DNA of 64,000 nt, from positions 124,001 to 188,000 of the forward strand of contig JBIQHJ010000001.1 of NCBI GenBank assembly GCA_044508625.1, written 5' to 3'. This DNA is from Castellaniella sp044508625 (GTDB lineage: Bacteria; Pseudomonadota; Gammaproteobacteria; Burkholderiales; Burkholderiaceae_B). The translations under genes were made by a program, and so were the position numbers. Positions 39,678-49,474 of this stretch are shown piece by piece (within the stretch, counting starts at the first letter, position 1; each line of letters begins with the position of its first letter). A model generated the notes under the pieces. That model had not been told where the DNA came from and made no database searches. It saw only the letters and a list, made by a program, of their open reading frames with translations.

Positions 39678-41747
39678 CTAGCTGATCCGCATGCCCGGCT
39701 GCGCGCCGCTGGAGGGCTCGAGGATGTAGAGCCCGGCGTCCACCGAGGGGTCGGCGTGGCTGGCGGCCAGGACCATGCCCTCGGACACGCCGAAGCGCAT
39801 CTTGCGCGGCGCGAGGTTGGCGACCAGCACGGTGAGCTTGCCGGCGAGATCCTCTGGGCGGTAGGCCGACTTGATGCCCGAGAACACCTGGCGCAGGCGC
39901 CCCTCGCCCACGTCCAGCGACAGGCGCAGCAGCTTGTCCGAGCCCTCGACCTCGGCGCATTCGACGATGCGCGCCACGCGCAGGTCCAGGCGCGCGAAAT
40001 CCTTGATGTCGATGGCCTCGGCGATGGGCTCGCCGCCCGGGACGGCGGCCGGGGCGGCCGGCGGCTCGAACAGGTCGTCGAGCTGCTTGGGGTCGACGCG
40101 CTGCATCAGGTGCTTGAAGGGCGCGATCCGGGACGGCGGCACGCCGGCGTCGGCCCAGGAGAAGGCGCGATCCAGGCACAGGAGCTCGCGCGCCACGCGG
40201 TCGGCCAGGGCCGGCAGCACGGGGGCGAGCATGACCGAGAGCGCCTTGAAGCCGGCCAGGGCGCGCGAACAGATGTCCTGCAGGGCGGCCTTTTGCGCCG
40301 CGTCGGCCTGGCCGATGCCCTTGGCGAGCACCCAGGGCTGGGCCGCGTCGAAGGCCTGGTTGATGCGGTCGGCCTGCGCCATGATGCGGCGGATGGCGCG
40401 GCCGTATTCGCGCGCCTCGAAGTCGGCGCGCACCTCGCCGGCCGCCTGCGCGAGCTCGGCCGCCATGGCCTGCGCGTCGCCGGAGTAGGCCAGCGCGCCG
40501 TCGAAATGCCGGGTGATGAAGGTGGCGGCGCGGCTGGCGATGTTGACGTATTTCCCGATCAGGTCGCTGTTGACGCGCGCGACGAAGTCCTCGGGATTGA
40601 AGTCCAGGTCCTCGACGTGGGCGTTGAGCTTGGCCGCGATGTAGTAGCGCAGCCATTCGGCGTCCATGCCGATCTCGAGGTAGCGCAGCGGCGAGATCCC
40701 CGTGCCGCGGCTCTTGGACATTTTCTCGCCGCTGACGGTGATGAAGCCGTGCACGTGCAGCAGGTCGGGCGCCTTGCGCCCCGAGAATTTCAGCATCGCC
40801 GGCCAGAACAGGGCGTGGAAATAGACGATGTCCTTGCCGATGAAATGGACCTGCTCGGTGTCGCCGGCCGGATCGACCAGGGCATCGAAGTCCAGGCCCT
40901 GGCGCCGGCAGTAGGCCTTGAGCGAGGCGAGGTAGCCCACCGGGGCGTCGAGCCAGACGTAGAAATACTTGCCCGGCGCATCCGGGATGGGGATGCCGAA
41001 ATACGGCTCGTCGCGGGAAATGTCCCAGTCGGCGAGATTGGCCTCGGCCCCCTCGCTGGTGCCCAGCCACTCGCGAGTCTTGGCGAGCACCTCGGGCTGC
41101 AGGCGCCGCGTGCCGTCGGCGCGCGCGCCGTTGGTCCATTCCTGCAGGAAGGCCACGCAGCGCGGGTCGGACAGCTTGAAGAAGAAATGCTCGGACGAGC
41201 GCAGGACCGGGCGCGCCTTGGTGATCGTGGAATAGGGCTCGATCAGCTCGGTGGGCGCATACACCGCGCCGCAGGCCTCGCAGGAATCGCCGTACTGGTC
41301 CTTGGCGTGGCAGCGCGGGCACTCGCCCTTGATGTAGCGGTCGGGCAGGAACATGCCCTTGACGGGATCGAAGAACTGCTCGATCTGGCGGCTGGAGATG
41401 AAGCCCGCGGCCTTCAGCGCGCGGTAGATGTCCTGGGAGAGCTCGACGTTTTCGGGCGAATCCGTGCTGTGCCAGTGGTCGAAGCGGATGTGGAAGCCGT
41501 CCAGGTAGCGGGGCCGCTCGCCGGCGTACCGGGCCACCAGGGCCTGCGGCGTGATGCCCTCGGCCTCGGCCTTGAGCATGATGGGGGCGCCGTGCGCGTC
41601 GTCGGCGCCCACGAAATGCACCGTATGGCCGGCCATGCGCATGGCGCGCACCCAGATGTCGGCCTGGATGTACTCCATGATGTGGCCGATGTGGAAGGAA
41701 CCGTTGGCGTAGGGGAGGGCGGTGGTGACGAAGAAGGTGCGCGGCAT
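39678..41747 (-). CDS. metG: Methionyl-tRNA synthetase
   Basis: A 689-residue class I aminoacyl-tRNA synthetase that charges tRNA-Met. The HIGH motif is SFHIGHIM near the start, the zinc knuckle CPRCHAKDQYGDSCEACG, and KMSKSRG in the middle. The C-terminal OB-fold tRNA-binding/dimer domain (about 580-689: IDIKDFARLDLRVARIVE) is present, giving the long dimeric form. Essential housekeeping gene with no sign of damage. Confidence 0.97.
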   Translation of the reverse strand: MPRTFFVTTALPYANGSFHIGHIMEYIQADIWVRAMRMAGHTVHFVGADDAHGAPIMLKAEAEGITPQALVARYAGERPRYLDGFHIRFDHWHSTDSPENVELSQDIYRALKAAGFISSRQIEQFFDPVKGMFLPDRYIKGECPRCHAKDQYGDSCEACGAVYAPTELIEPYSTITKARPVLRSSEHFFFKLSDPRCVAFLQEWTNGARADGTRRLQPEVLAKTREWLGTSEGAEANLADWDISRDEPYFGIPIPDAPGKYFYVWLDAPVGYLASLKAYCRRQGLDFDALVDPAGDTEQVHFIGKDIVYFHALFWPAMLKFSGRKAPDLLHVHGFITVSGEKMSKSRGTGISPLRYLEIGMDAEWLRYYIAAKLNAHVEDLDFNPEDFVARVNSDLIGKYVNIASRAATFITRHFDGALAYSGDAQAMAAELAQAAGEVRADFEAREYGRAIRRIMAQADRINQAFDAAQPWVLAKGIGQADAAQKAALQDICSRALAGFKALSVMLAPVLPALADRVARELLCLDRAFSWADAGVPPSRIAPFKHLMQRVDPKQLDDLFEPPAAPAAVPGGEPIAEAIDIKDFARLDLRVARIVECAEVEGSDKLLRLSLDVGEGRLRQVFSGIKSAYRPEDLAGKLTVLVANLAPRKMRFGVSEGMVLAASHADPSVDAGLYILEPSSGAQPGMRIS

Positions 41748-41780
41748 CGGGGAGGCGTGGAAAACCGTAAAACCTCAATT

Positions 41781-42056
41781 CTAGGGGATTTCACGCATCT
41801 CGATGTCGGTGACGTCCTGGGGCCGGGGACCGGCGCCGCGCTGCCGCGCGCCCGGGAAGCCGGGGTGCGCCCCGGGGCGGCGGCGCTCGGCCCAGTAGGC
41901 CTTCATGCCGAAGGGCCGGCCCTGGAGGCGGGCGACGATGTAGAGCACGGCCACCGCGATGGCGGTCGAGGCCATGAAGACGAACGCCATGGCCATGCCG
42001 AACAGGGCCAGGACCAGAAAGAGGGCGCCGCGCAGGGTCTGTTGGATGATGTTCAT
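41781..42056 (-). CDS. Small conserved membrane protein of unknown role
   Basis: A 91-residue protein with two adjacent hydrophobic stretches (about 9-42) and a Pro/Arg-rich tail ending in D-V-T-D-I-E-M. I do not recognise a named family. It is 33 bases upstream of metG on the same strand and divergent from mrp. The coding bias matches its neighbours, so it is probably real. Confidence 0.65.
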   Translation of the reverse strand: MNIIQQTLRGALFLVLALFGMAMAFVFMASTAIAVAVLYIVARLQGRPFGMKAYWAERRRPGAHPGFPGARQRGAGPRPQDVTDIEMREIP

Positions 42057-42190
42057 GGGGTATTGGACTCCTCGTACCCCGAAGGGTTCAAAAGCATGGC
42101 GGCATTGTGGTCGATATTGGGGTCAATCCTGCGGTGTCAAGGTCGATCCGCTATCCTTTCGGTTTCGACCATCCATTACCGGATCACCTC

Positions 42191-43276
42191 ATGAGCGCGA
42201 ACATCCAGGACATCCGCGAGGCCTTGTCCAAGGTCATCGACCCCGATACCCACAAGACGCTGCCGGTGACCGAATCCGAATTGCGGATCCGGCCCGCGGG
42301 CGACGCCTATGACATCACTGTAACCCTGGGTTATCCCTTATTCAATGGGCAGGACGAATTGCGCGGGCGGATCCGCGACGCCCTGGCGGCGCGCGGCGTG
42401 CGCGCGGGTGCCATCGATTTCATCCCGGTCATCCGCACCCATGCGGTGCAGCGCGGCCTGCGGCCCCTGGATTCGGTGCGCAACATCATCGCGGTGGCCT
42501 CGGGCAAGGGCGGGGTGGGCAAGAGCACCACGGCGGTCAACCTGGCCCTGGCCCTGCATTCCCAGGGGGCCCGCGTGGGGCTGCTGGACGCCGACATCTA
42601 TGGCCCCAGCGTGCCCATCATGCTGGGCCTGTCCGGCAAGCCCAAGAGCGTCGACGGCAAGAGCATGGAGCCCATGGTCGGCCATGGCCTGCAGGCCAAC
42701 TCCATCGGCTTCCTGATGGACGACGACGGCCCGGCGATCTGGCGCGGCCCGATGGTCACCCAGGCCCTGACCCAGTTGCTCAGTCTTACGAATTGGAACG
42801 ATTTGGATTATATGATTGTGGACATGCCGCCCGGAACCGGCGATATTGCCCTGACCATGGCGCAGAAAGTTCCTCTGACGGGCGCGGTCATCGTGACCAC
42901 GCCGCAGGATCTCGCCCTGGCCGACGCCCGCAAGGGCCTGATCATGTTCCAGAAGGTCGATGTGCCCGTGTTGGGGATCGTTGAAAACATGTCCGTCCAT
43001 GTCTGCTCGAATTGCGGGCATTCCGAGCCCATCTTCGGCCAGGACGGCGGCCGGCAGCTCGCGGCGGCCTACAACCTCCCCTGGCTTGGGGCGCTGCCGC
43101 TGCAGATCGACATCCGCAGCGAGACCGATTCCGGGAGGCCCAGCGTCGTGGCCTCGCCCGACGGGGCGGCGGCCCGGCTCTACCAGCAGATCGCCCACCG
43201 GCTCGCGGTCCACGTCGCCGGGCAGCCCCTGGACGATTCCGGCAGCCGGCCGCGAGTGGTCGCCCGCCAGACCTGA
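42191..43276 (+). CDS. apbC: Mrp/ApbC Fe-S cluster carrier ATPase
   Basis: A 361-residue P-loop ATPase that carries and transfers Fe-S clusters. Residues 1-90 are a MIP18 (DUF59) domain. The deviant Walker A is ASGKGGVGKSTTAVNLA, with DADIYGPSVP after it. The cluster-binding pair is C-S-N-C in VHVCSNCGHSEPIF. I used ATG 42191; the upstream open frame lacks family similarity. tamA begins 6 bases after it, an arrangement likely to give one transcript. Confidence 0.95.
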   Translation: MSANIQDIREALSKVIDPDTHKTLPVTESELRIRPAGDAYDITVTLGYPLFNGQDELRGRIRDALAARGVRAGAIDFIPVIRTHAVQRGLRPLDSVRNIIAVASGKGGVGKSTTAVNLALALHSQGARVGLLDADIYGPSVPIMLGLSGKPKSVDGKSMEPMVGHGLQANSIGFLMDDDGPAIWRGPMVTQALTQLLSLTNWNDLDYMIVDMPPGTGDIALTMAQKVPLTGAVIVTTPQDLALADARKGLIMFQKVDVPVLGIVENMSVHVCSNCGHSEPIFGQDGGRQLAAAYNLPWLGALPLQIDIRSETDSGRPSVVASPDGAAARLYQQIAHRLAVHVAGQPLDDSGSRPRVVARQT

Positions 43277-43281
43277 GCCCG

Positions 43282-45111
43282 ATGCGCTGGAGGATCGGGC
43301 GACTGTGTCTGTGTGGCGCGCTGGTGGTCCAGGGCGCGGCGCACGCCGTCCAGCCCGAGGTCATCATCGATCCCGGGGGCGCTCCTCCTGAAGTGTTGCA
43401 GGAAATTACAGAGGCGGTGGGCGCGATCACGCGCCTCGCCGAGGACCAGGACGTGCGCGAGGTCGCCCGCCTGCGGCGGCGGGCCTGGGACGCCGCGCGC
43501 GCGGCCCTGCAGACCCAGGGCTATTTTTCCCCGGTGGTGACGCTCGACGTCTCCGAGGGCGCGCCGGGCGGCGCGGAGTTCTGGGACCTCTCGATCGAGC
43601 CGGGCGAGCGTTCGCGGGTGCGCCTGCTGGGCCTGCATTTCACCGGCGCGATCGAGGGCGAGGCCTACGCGGGGCGCCGCGAGGCGCTGCGCGAGGAATG
43701 GCCGCTGCGCCCCGGGATGCCCTTCATCAACGGCGACTGGAGCTCGGCCAAGACCACGCTGCTCGACGAGGTCGGCCGCAAGGAATTCTATTTCGCCCGG
43801 TATGCGCGCACCCGCGCGACCGTCGATCCCGAGGCGGCCGCAGCCGACCTGGACGTGACGGTGGACAGCGGCCCGCCGGTGCGCCTGGGCCCCCTGCACG
43901 TCGAGGGCCTCAAGCGCGTGCCCGAATCCCTGATCGCGCGCTATGTGCGCTACGATCCGGGCGATCCCTATGACCAGGACAGGCTCGATGCCTGGCAGGA
44001 GGCCCTGCAGTCGACGTCCTTTTTCCGGGGCGCCTTCGTGACGCTCGAGGAGCCGGGCGCGGCGCCGGCCGCCACCGAACCGAACGGCATACCCGTGCCC
44101 GCGCCCCCCGAGCGGCCCAGCGGCGACGCGCCGGTGGACCTGCCGGTGCGGGTCCAGGTGACCGAGGCGCCCGCCCGGCGCGCGAGCGGCTCGCTGGGGC
44201 TCGACAGCGACCATGGCGTGCGGGTCGAGGGCCTGTATCGCCAGAACATCGTCTTTGGCCTGCCGGTCTGGATCGAGACCGGCGCGGGCGTCGATCCAGA
44301 CCGGCAGCGCGCGTTCTTCGACGTGCACCTGCCGCCGACGCTGGCGGGCTACCATGACAGTTTCGGCGTCCTCTACGAGCATACGGACATCGAGGGCCAG
44401 GAAAACAGCCGCGCCGGCCTGGGCTGGACCCGCACCCAGAAACGGCAGGGCGCGGGCAACAGCCGCGTCGAGTACGAGACGCAGTGGGGCGGTCTGGTGA
44501 CCCACGACAAGACGCGGATCGTGGGCGGCGAAAGCTACGAGGTGCCGAGCTGGTCGGCGAGCTGGAAATGGCTGCGGCGGGACGTGGACGCCAAATACGA
44601 CCCGCACGAGGGCAACCTGATCGAGCTCGGCCTGGGCGCGGGCACCACGCTGGATGACTGGGAGCCCTTCTACCGGGCCAGCCTGCGGGGGCAGCAGTGG
44701 TGGCCTCTGGGCCGGCGCGACGTGCTGACGGTGCGCGGCGAGGTGGGCAAGGTCTGGTCGGACACCAGCCGGCTGCCGCAGGATTTCTCGTTCCGGACCG
44801 GCGGGTCGCGCACCATCCGCGGCTATCGCTACCAGAGCATCGGCATCGAGAGCGGGGAAGCCATCATCGGCGCGCCGGCCCTGGCCCTCGCCAGCATCGA
44901 ATACGTCCATTATTTCACCGACCTCCTGGGCGCGAGCGTCTTCGTGGATGCGGGCGACGCGGCGCCGTCGTTCTCCGAGATGGACTGGCACGTGGGGTAC
45001 GGGACGGGCCTGGCGGTGCGCACGCCGGCCGGGCCGTTCTATGTGGACCTGGCGTGGTCGCAGAAGGACCGGCGGCTGCGGCTGCATTTTTCGCTGGGGA
45101 TCGCGTTTTGA
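43282..45111 (+). CDS. tamA: TamA, outer-membrane translocation/assembly factor
   Basis: A 609-residue Omp85-family barrel. The signal peptide is residues 1-23 (cleavage near AHA-VQ). POTRA domains fill about 30-270, including the V-E-G-L-K-R-V-P-E-S segment. The C-terminal barrel (about 300-609) has the conserved loop motif SIRGYRYQ-like TIRGYRYQSIG, where Omp85 proteins carry V/I-R-G-Y/F, and a final Phe. With TamB it inserts outer-membrane proteins or moves phospholipid. Its TGA overlaps the TTG start of tamB. Confidence 0.93.
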   Translation: MRWRIGRLCLCGALVVQGAAHAVQPEVIIDPGGAPPEVLQEITEAVGAITRLAEDQDVREVARLRRRAWDAARAALQTQGYFSPVVTLDVSEGAPGGAEFWDLSIEPGERSRVRLLGLHFTGAIEGEAYAGRREALREEWPLRPGMPFINGDWSSAKTTLLDEVGRKEFYFARYARTRATVDPEAAAADLDVTVDSGPPVRLGPLHVEGLKRVPESLIARYVRYDPGDPYDQDRLDAWQEALQSTSFFRGAFVTLEEPGAAPAATEPNGIPVPAPPERPSGDAPVDLPVRVQVTEAPARRASGSLGLDSDHGVRVEGLYRQNIVFGLPVWIETGAGVDPDRQRAFFDVHLPPTLAGYHDSFGVLYEHTDIEGQENSRAGLGWTRTQKRQGAGNSRVEYETQWGGLVTHDKTRIVGGESYEVPSWSASWKWLRRDVDAKYDPHEGNLIELGLGAGTTLDDWEPFYRASLRGQQWWPLGRRDVLTVRGEVGKVWSDTSRLPQDFSFRTGGSRTIRGYRYQSIGIESGEAIIGAPALALASIEYVHYFTDLLGASVFVDAGDAAPSFSEMDWHVGYGTGLAVRTPAGPFYVDLAWSQKDRRLRLHFSLGIAF

Positions 45112-48100
45112 GGACGACCCTGCGCGTGCTGCGGCTCTTTGGCCTGTGGGTGCTGCCCTTCATCGTGACGGCGCTGATGCTGCTGCTGGGCTTCGCGTAC
45201 TGGTGCGCCGCCAGCCAATTGGGCACGCGCTGGCTGCTGCGCACCGCGGCCGCGCAGATGGACGGCGTCGCGCAAGGCGTGCACGGCACCCTGCGCGACG
45301 GCCTCTACGTCGAGGGCCTCTCGCTCGCGGTGCCGGGCGCCGACGTCCGGATCGTGGGTCTGCACCTGAAGGTCCTGTGGTCCGAGCTGCTCGAGCGCCG
45401 AGTGCACATCGACGATCTGTCCGCCGTGCGGATCGACGTGGCGCTGCGGTCGGCGCCGGAGGACGATGCCCCGGCCGGCGAGCCCTTCCGGATGCCGGTC
45501 CTGCCGGTGGACGTGCAGGTCGACCGGCTGGCCCTGGGCGGCCTGGGATTGACGATCGACGGGGAGGCGCCCCCGGTCGAGCTGCTGTCGGTCTCGACCG
45601 CCCTGATGCTGGACCGCCGGGCCGCGAGCGTGCGCCTGGACCATCTGCAGGCCGCATGGGGACGGATGCTGCTGTCGCTGGACGGGCGCCTGGCGGCCAA
45701 TGGGCTCGAGCCGCCGTGGCCGCTGACGCTGGACCTGCGGGGCTTCGCCCAGGACCGCAGCGCGGATTCGCCCCTGTGCCTGCGGCGCTACCTGGGCCGG
45801 CGCGCGGCCGATGCCGGATCCTCGCCCTCGCCCGATTGCCGGATCGATCTGGGCCTGCGCGTCGCGGGGTCGCTGGACAGCCTGACCGCCGCGCTGCGCG
45901 CCAAGGGCGAGGGCCTGGCGCTGGACGCCGAGGCGGACGTCTTGCCGAACCACGCATTTCCCCTCGCGCGCGCCCGCCTGTCCGCCAGCCTGCCCGACGG
46001 ATCCAAGGCATCCCTGCGCGTCGAGCCGGAGGGGGATGGGGGCGCCGCGGGCAGGGCCGCTGCGGATGGTGCCGGGGACGGTGCCGGCGACGATGCCGCT
46101 GCTGGAGATGCCGCCACGGGCGATGCCGCCGCGGGCGGGGCCAGGACCCTGGCCGTGAGCCTGGCGATGAGCGGTTTCGATCCGGGGCCCTGGCTGCCCG
46201 ACGGACTGGGCGCGAGCCTGCTGAACGTCGAGGGGACGGCGCGCATTGGCCTGGACGCATCGCACGCCGTGCGCGAACTGAGTTTGAAGCTCGCCTTCGG
46301 CCAGGGCAGCCGCTGGAACGGCCAGCCTCTGTCCGGGGCTGTCGCGGTGGGCCGGGCGGGCATGCGCGCGGGACCGCTGTTCGATGCGCGGGCCGACGGC
46401 GGCTTCGATCCGGCGGGGCTCGTCGTTTCCGGACTGGACGCCGACCTGGCCCTGGGGCCGGACCGCCTGCGCGCGCGCGGCGAGTTCAGCCTCGCGCGCA
46501 CCGCCCTGGACCTCCAGGCCCAGGTGCCGGCGCTGGCCGCCTTGTGGCCGGGCCTGCCGGGCGGCGCCAGCCTGCATGCGACGCTCGAGGGCAGCCTCGC
46601 CCAGCAGCGCCTGGCGCTCGAGGCGGGCTACACCCCCGAAGGCGCGCGCGAGGGGGTCCTGGGACACGCGCCCGTGGACGCCCGCCTGCGCCTGGACGGC
46701 GGCTGGGCGGAGGGCCGGGGCTGGCGCGGCACGCTCGGCGCCCTGGACGTCACGCACGCCGGCCTGTCCCTGCACAGCGAGACCGCCGTGCCGCTGGAAC
46801 TCGACCCGCCGGCCGCGGCCATGCCGGCGGCGGGCCCGGCGGCCTCGACTGGCGCGGAGGCCGGTGCCGCGCCGGCCGCTCGGCCGGACGACCCGGCACC
46901 GGCGCGCGCGCCGGGCTGGGCCTGGAAGGTCGGGGCCGCGCGCCTGGAGGTCGGGCTCGAGGGCGAGGAGCTGCTGCGGCTGGACCATGGCGCCTCCAGC
47001 GGCTCGGGCCGCCGCTGGGCGTCCAGCGGCCGCATCGATCCCCTGGTGATCACGCCCGAGCGCATCCAGAAGCTGCAGGACTGGCTGGCCCGTGGGGGCC
47101 GGAACGTGGGCGGCGTGAATACCGCGCTGTCCGAGCGGGCCCGCCGCAGCCGGCTGGAGTCGCGCCTGGACTGGTCGCTGTCCTTCGACGACGCCTTGTC
47201 GGGCGACGTCCGCCTGACGCGCACGGGCGGCGACCTGGTGGTGCCGGGCGACGTGCCGATCGAGCTGGGCCTGCGCGAGGCGGCACTGGCCGTGTCGATC
47301 AGGCGCCGCGCGCCGGGCCTGAGCCAGGTCGAGGCCGACCTGCGGGTGGCGACGGCCAGGATGGGCTCGATGCGGGTACGGGCCGGCAGCCCGCTGCACG
47401 CGACGCCGGGCGGCGGCCTGGGCCTCAAGCCGCAGGACACCAAGACCGTGCACATCGAGGCGGTCTCGGAGGACCTCGCCTGGATCAACCTGTTCCTGGG
47501 CGGCGGCATCGAGGTAGGGGGCACCATCCATGCGGACATCGAGGGCCGCAGCCTGCCCGACGGGCGCTGGACGCTGAGCGGCCCGCTGAGCGGCGAGCGC
47601 ATCAGCCTGCTGAGCGCCGACCAGGGCGTGCGGCTGCTCGACGGCACCCTGCGCGCCCATTTCGAAGGCGAGCGCGTGACGCTGGACGCCCTGCGGTTCC
47701 CGGCCGTGCGTCGCGTCACGCCCAAGGAATGGCGCACGGCCACCTGGATCTCCGAGGAGCCCGATGCCCAGAACGGGTCGCTCACGCTCTCGGGCCAGTG
47801 GGACCTGTTCCGGCAGGGCGGGGGCGTCGACATCGTGTTCCACCGCTATCCCATCTTGCAGCGTGCGGACCGCTACGCCATGATCAGCGGCACCCTGCGC
47901 ATCGACAGCGTGCTGCCGAAGCTCGGCATCCGCGGCAGGGTCGAGGCCGACGCCGGCTGGTTCGACCTGGACATGCTCAGCAACATCCCGGCCCTGGACG
48001 GGGACGTGGTGGTCCTCGAGCCCGGCAAGGAGCCGGTGCTCGAGGAGCCCGCGCCGCCCCTGGACATCGACATGGACCTGAGCGTGGGCCTGGGGCCGCG

Positions 48101-48818
48101 CTTCTACATCACCGGCTACGGCGTGAACTCCGGCCTGGTGGGCGACCTCGAATTGCGCATGTCGGGCGGCAAGCTGACCGGCATCGGCGTGCTGCGCACC
48201 CGCGGCGGCTCGCTCGACGCCTACGGGCAGCACCTGCAACTGCGCCGGGGGACCATCACCTTCCAGGGCGACATCGCCAATCCGGTGATCGGCATCGAGG
48301 CCCTGCGCACGGATGCGGCGGTGCGCGCCGGCGTGCGCGTGGCCGGCACGGCGCGCCGCCCGCGCATCGACCTGGTGTCCTATCCCGACGTGAGCGAGAC
48401 CGAGAAACTCACCTGGCTGCTGCTGGGCCATGGGCCCGACGAGAGCGGCGGCGACATGGCGCTGCTGTTCTCGGTGGGCAGCTCCTTCCTGTCCAGCGGC
48501 GAGCCGTTCTACCAGCGCTTCGGCCTGGACGAACTGAGCATGCGATCGGGCGAGCTCGGCAGCACCGGCAGCATCCTGCCGATCGAGACCGTCGTCAGCA
48601 GCCAGGACACGAGCAGCGCGAGCGACATCGAGCGGCGCTTCATCGTGGCGGGCAAGACGATTTCCCGCGACCTGCGGGCCAGCCTCGAGCAGGCCCTCTC
48701 GCAGACCGGCACGGTGGCGCGCCTGAGCTACCGCCTGATGAGCGGATTGCGGGCGGAACTCACGGTCGGCACGGTCAACGGCCTCGCCCTGGTGTACCGC
48801 TGGTTCTCCATGGATTGA
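45108..48818 (+). CDS. tamB: TamB, inner-membrane-anchored envelope protein
   Basis: A 1236-residue AsmA-like/DUF490 protein anchored by an N-terminal helix (about 8-32) and spanning the periplasm as a long beta-taco, partner of TamA in outer-membrane biogenesis. The C-terminal DUF490 domain shows GNIANPVIG-like F-Q-G-D-I-A-N-P-V-I-G, then L-T-W-L-L-L-G-H. The start is TTG 45108 in a TTGA overlap with tamA; a GTG at 45126 is an alternative. Around 46040-46145 there is an Ala/Gly/Asp-rich low-complexity insert (G-D-G-A-G-D-D-A-A-A pattern), probably a flexible lineage-specific loop. Confidence 0.93.
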   Translation: MRTTLRVLRLFGLWVLPFIVTALMLLLGFAYWCAASQLGTRWLLRTAAAQMDGVAQGVHGTLRDGLYVEGLSLAVPGADVRIVGLHLKVLWSELLERRVHIDDLSAVRIDVALRSAPEDDAPAGEPFRMPVLPVDVQVDRLALGGLGLTIDGEAPPVELLSVSTALMLDRRAASVRLDHLQAAWGRMLLSLDGRLAANGLEPPWPLTLDLRGFAQDRSADSPLCLRRYLGRRAADAGSSPSPDCRIDLGLRVAGSLDSLTAALRAKGEGLALDAEADVLPNHAFPLARARLSASLPDGSKASLRVEPEGDGGAAGRAAADGAGDGAGDDAAAGDAATGDAAAGGARTLAVSLAMSGFDPGPWLPDGLGASLLNVEGTARIGLDASHAVRELSLKLAFGQGSRWNGQPLSGAVAVGRAGMRAGPLFDARADGGFDPAGLVVSGLDADLALGPDRLRARGEFSLARTALDLQAQVPALAALWPGLPGGASLHATLEGSLAQQRLALEAGYTPEGAREGVLGHAPVDARLRLDGGWAEGRGWRGTLGALDVTHAGLSLHSETAVPLELDPPAAAMPAAGPAASTGAEAGAAPAARPDDPAPARAPGWAWKVGAARLEVGLEGEELLRLDHGASSGSGRRWASSGRIDPLVITPERIQKLQDWLARGGRNVGGVNTALSERARRSRLESRLDWSLSFDDALSGDVRLTRTGGDLVVPGDVPIELGLREAALAVSIRRRAPGLSQVEADLRVATARMGSMRVRAGSPLHATPGGGLGLKPQDTKTVHIEAVSEDLAWINLFLGGGIEVGGTIHADIEGRSLPDGRWTLSGPLSGERISLLSADQGVRLLDGTLRAHFEGERVTLDALRFPAVRRVTPKEWRTATWISEEPDAQNGSLTLSGQWDLFRQGGGVDIVFHRYPILQRADRYAMISGTLRIDSVLPKLGIRGRVEADAGWFDLDMLSNIPALDGDVVVLEPGKEPVLEEPAPPLDIDMDLSVGLGPRFYITGYGVNSGLVGDLELRMSGGKLTGIGVLRTRGGSLDAYGQHLQLRRGTITFQGDIANPVIGIEALRTDAAVRAGVRVAGTARRPRIDLVSYPDVSETEKLTWLLLGHGPDESGGDMALLFSVGSSFLSSGEPFYQRFGLDELSMRSGELGSTGSILPIETVVSSQDTSSASDIERRFIVAGKTISRDLRASLEQALSQTGTVARLSYRLMSGLRAELTVGTVNGLALVYRWFSMD

Positions 48819-48882
48819 GCGCCTGGGACCTTTCCCGGGCAAAACGCGCATAAAATACCGCAACGCGAATACAGGGGTGGCC

Positions 48883-49446
48883 ATGAGCATCAAGAACGAT
48901 CGCTGGATCCGGGAGGCGGCGCGGGCGGGCATGATCGACCCGTTCGAGCCCGGACAGGTGCGCTCGGTCGGCGGCCAGCGCATCGTCAGCTACGGGACCA
49001 GCAGCTACGGCTACGACGTGCGCTGCGCCGACGAGTTCAAGATCTTCACCAACATCAATTCGACCATCGTCGATCCCAAGGCCTTCGATGAAAAGTCCTT
49101 CGTGGATTTCCGTGGGGACGTGTGCATCATCCCGCCCAATTCCTTCGCCCTGGCGCGCACGGTGGAATATTTCCGGATCCCGCGCAGCATCCTGACGGTC
49201 TGCCTGGGCAAGAGCACCTACGCGCGCTGCGGCATCATCGTCAACGTCACGCCGCTGGAGCCCGAATGGGAGGGCCACGTGACGCTCGAATTCTCCAACA
49301 CCACCCCCCTGCCGGCCAAGATCTACGCCGGCGAGGGCTGCGCCCAGATGCTGTTCTTCGAGAGCGACGAGGTCTGCGAGACCTCCTACGCGGACCGGGG
49401 CGGCAAGTACCAGGGACAACGAGGGGTCACGCTGCCCCGCACTTAG
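48883..49446 (+). CDS. dcd: dCTP deaminase
   Basis: A 187-residue trimeric enzyme converting dCTP to dUTP on the route to dTMP. MSIKNDRWIREAA is the canonical start; GKSTYARCGI and WEGHVTLEFSN carry the nucleotide-binding and catalytic Glu residues. I chose ATG 48883 over the in-frame GTG two codons before it because family proteins begin MSIK. A TAAAAT box at 48851-48856 may be its -10. Confidence 0.96.
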   Translation: MSIKNDRWIREAARAGMIDPFEPGQVRSVGGQRIVSYGTSSYGYDVRCADEFKIFTNINSTIVDPKAFDEKSFVDFRGDVCIIPPNSFALARTVEYFRIPRSILTVCLGKSTYARCGIIVNVTPLEPEWEGHVTLEFSNTTPLPAKIYAGEGCAQMLFFESDEVCETSYADRGGKYQGQRGVTLPRT

Positions 49447-49460
49447 GGCCGTCCGGCCCT
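49445..49460 (+). terminator. Small hairpin between dcd and the decarboxylase gene
   Basis: AGGGCCG-TC-CGGCCCT starts inside the dcd stop codon and ends 14 bases before the decarboxylase ATG. It has no T run. It may be a weak terminator or a mRNA-stability element, and it lies close to the next ribosome site. Confidence 0.4.
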
Positions 49461-49474
49461 CATGGTGAATCGCA

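Noticed and set aside
45039..48983. A 1314-residue minus-strand open frame opposite tamB
   Set aside because: Composition (Gln/Arg/Ala/His-rich) is that of an antisense shadow; tamB has clear family motifs and coupling to tamA.
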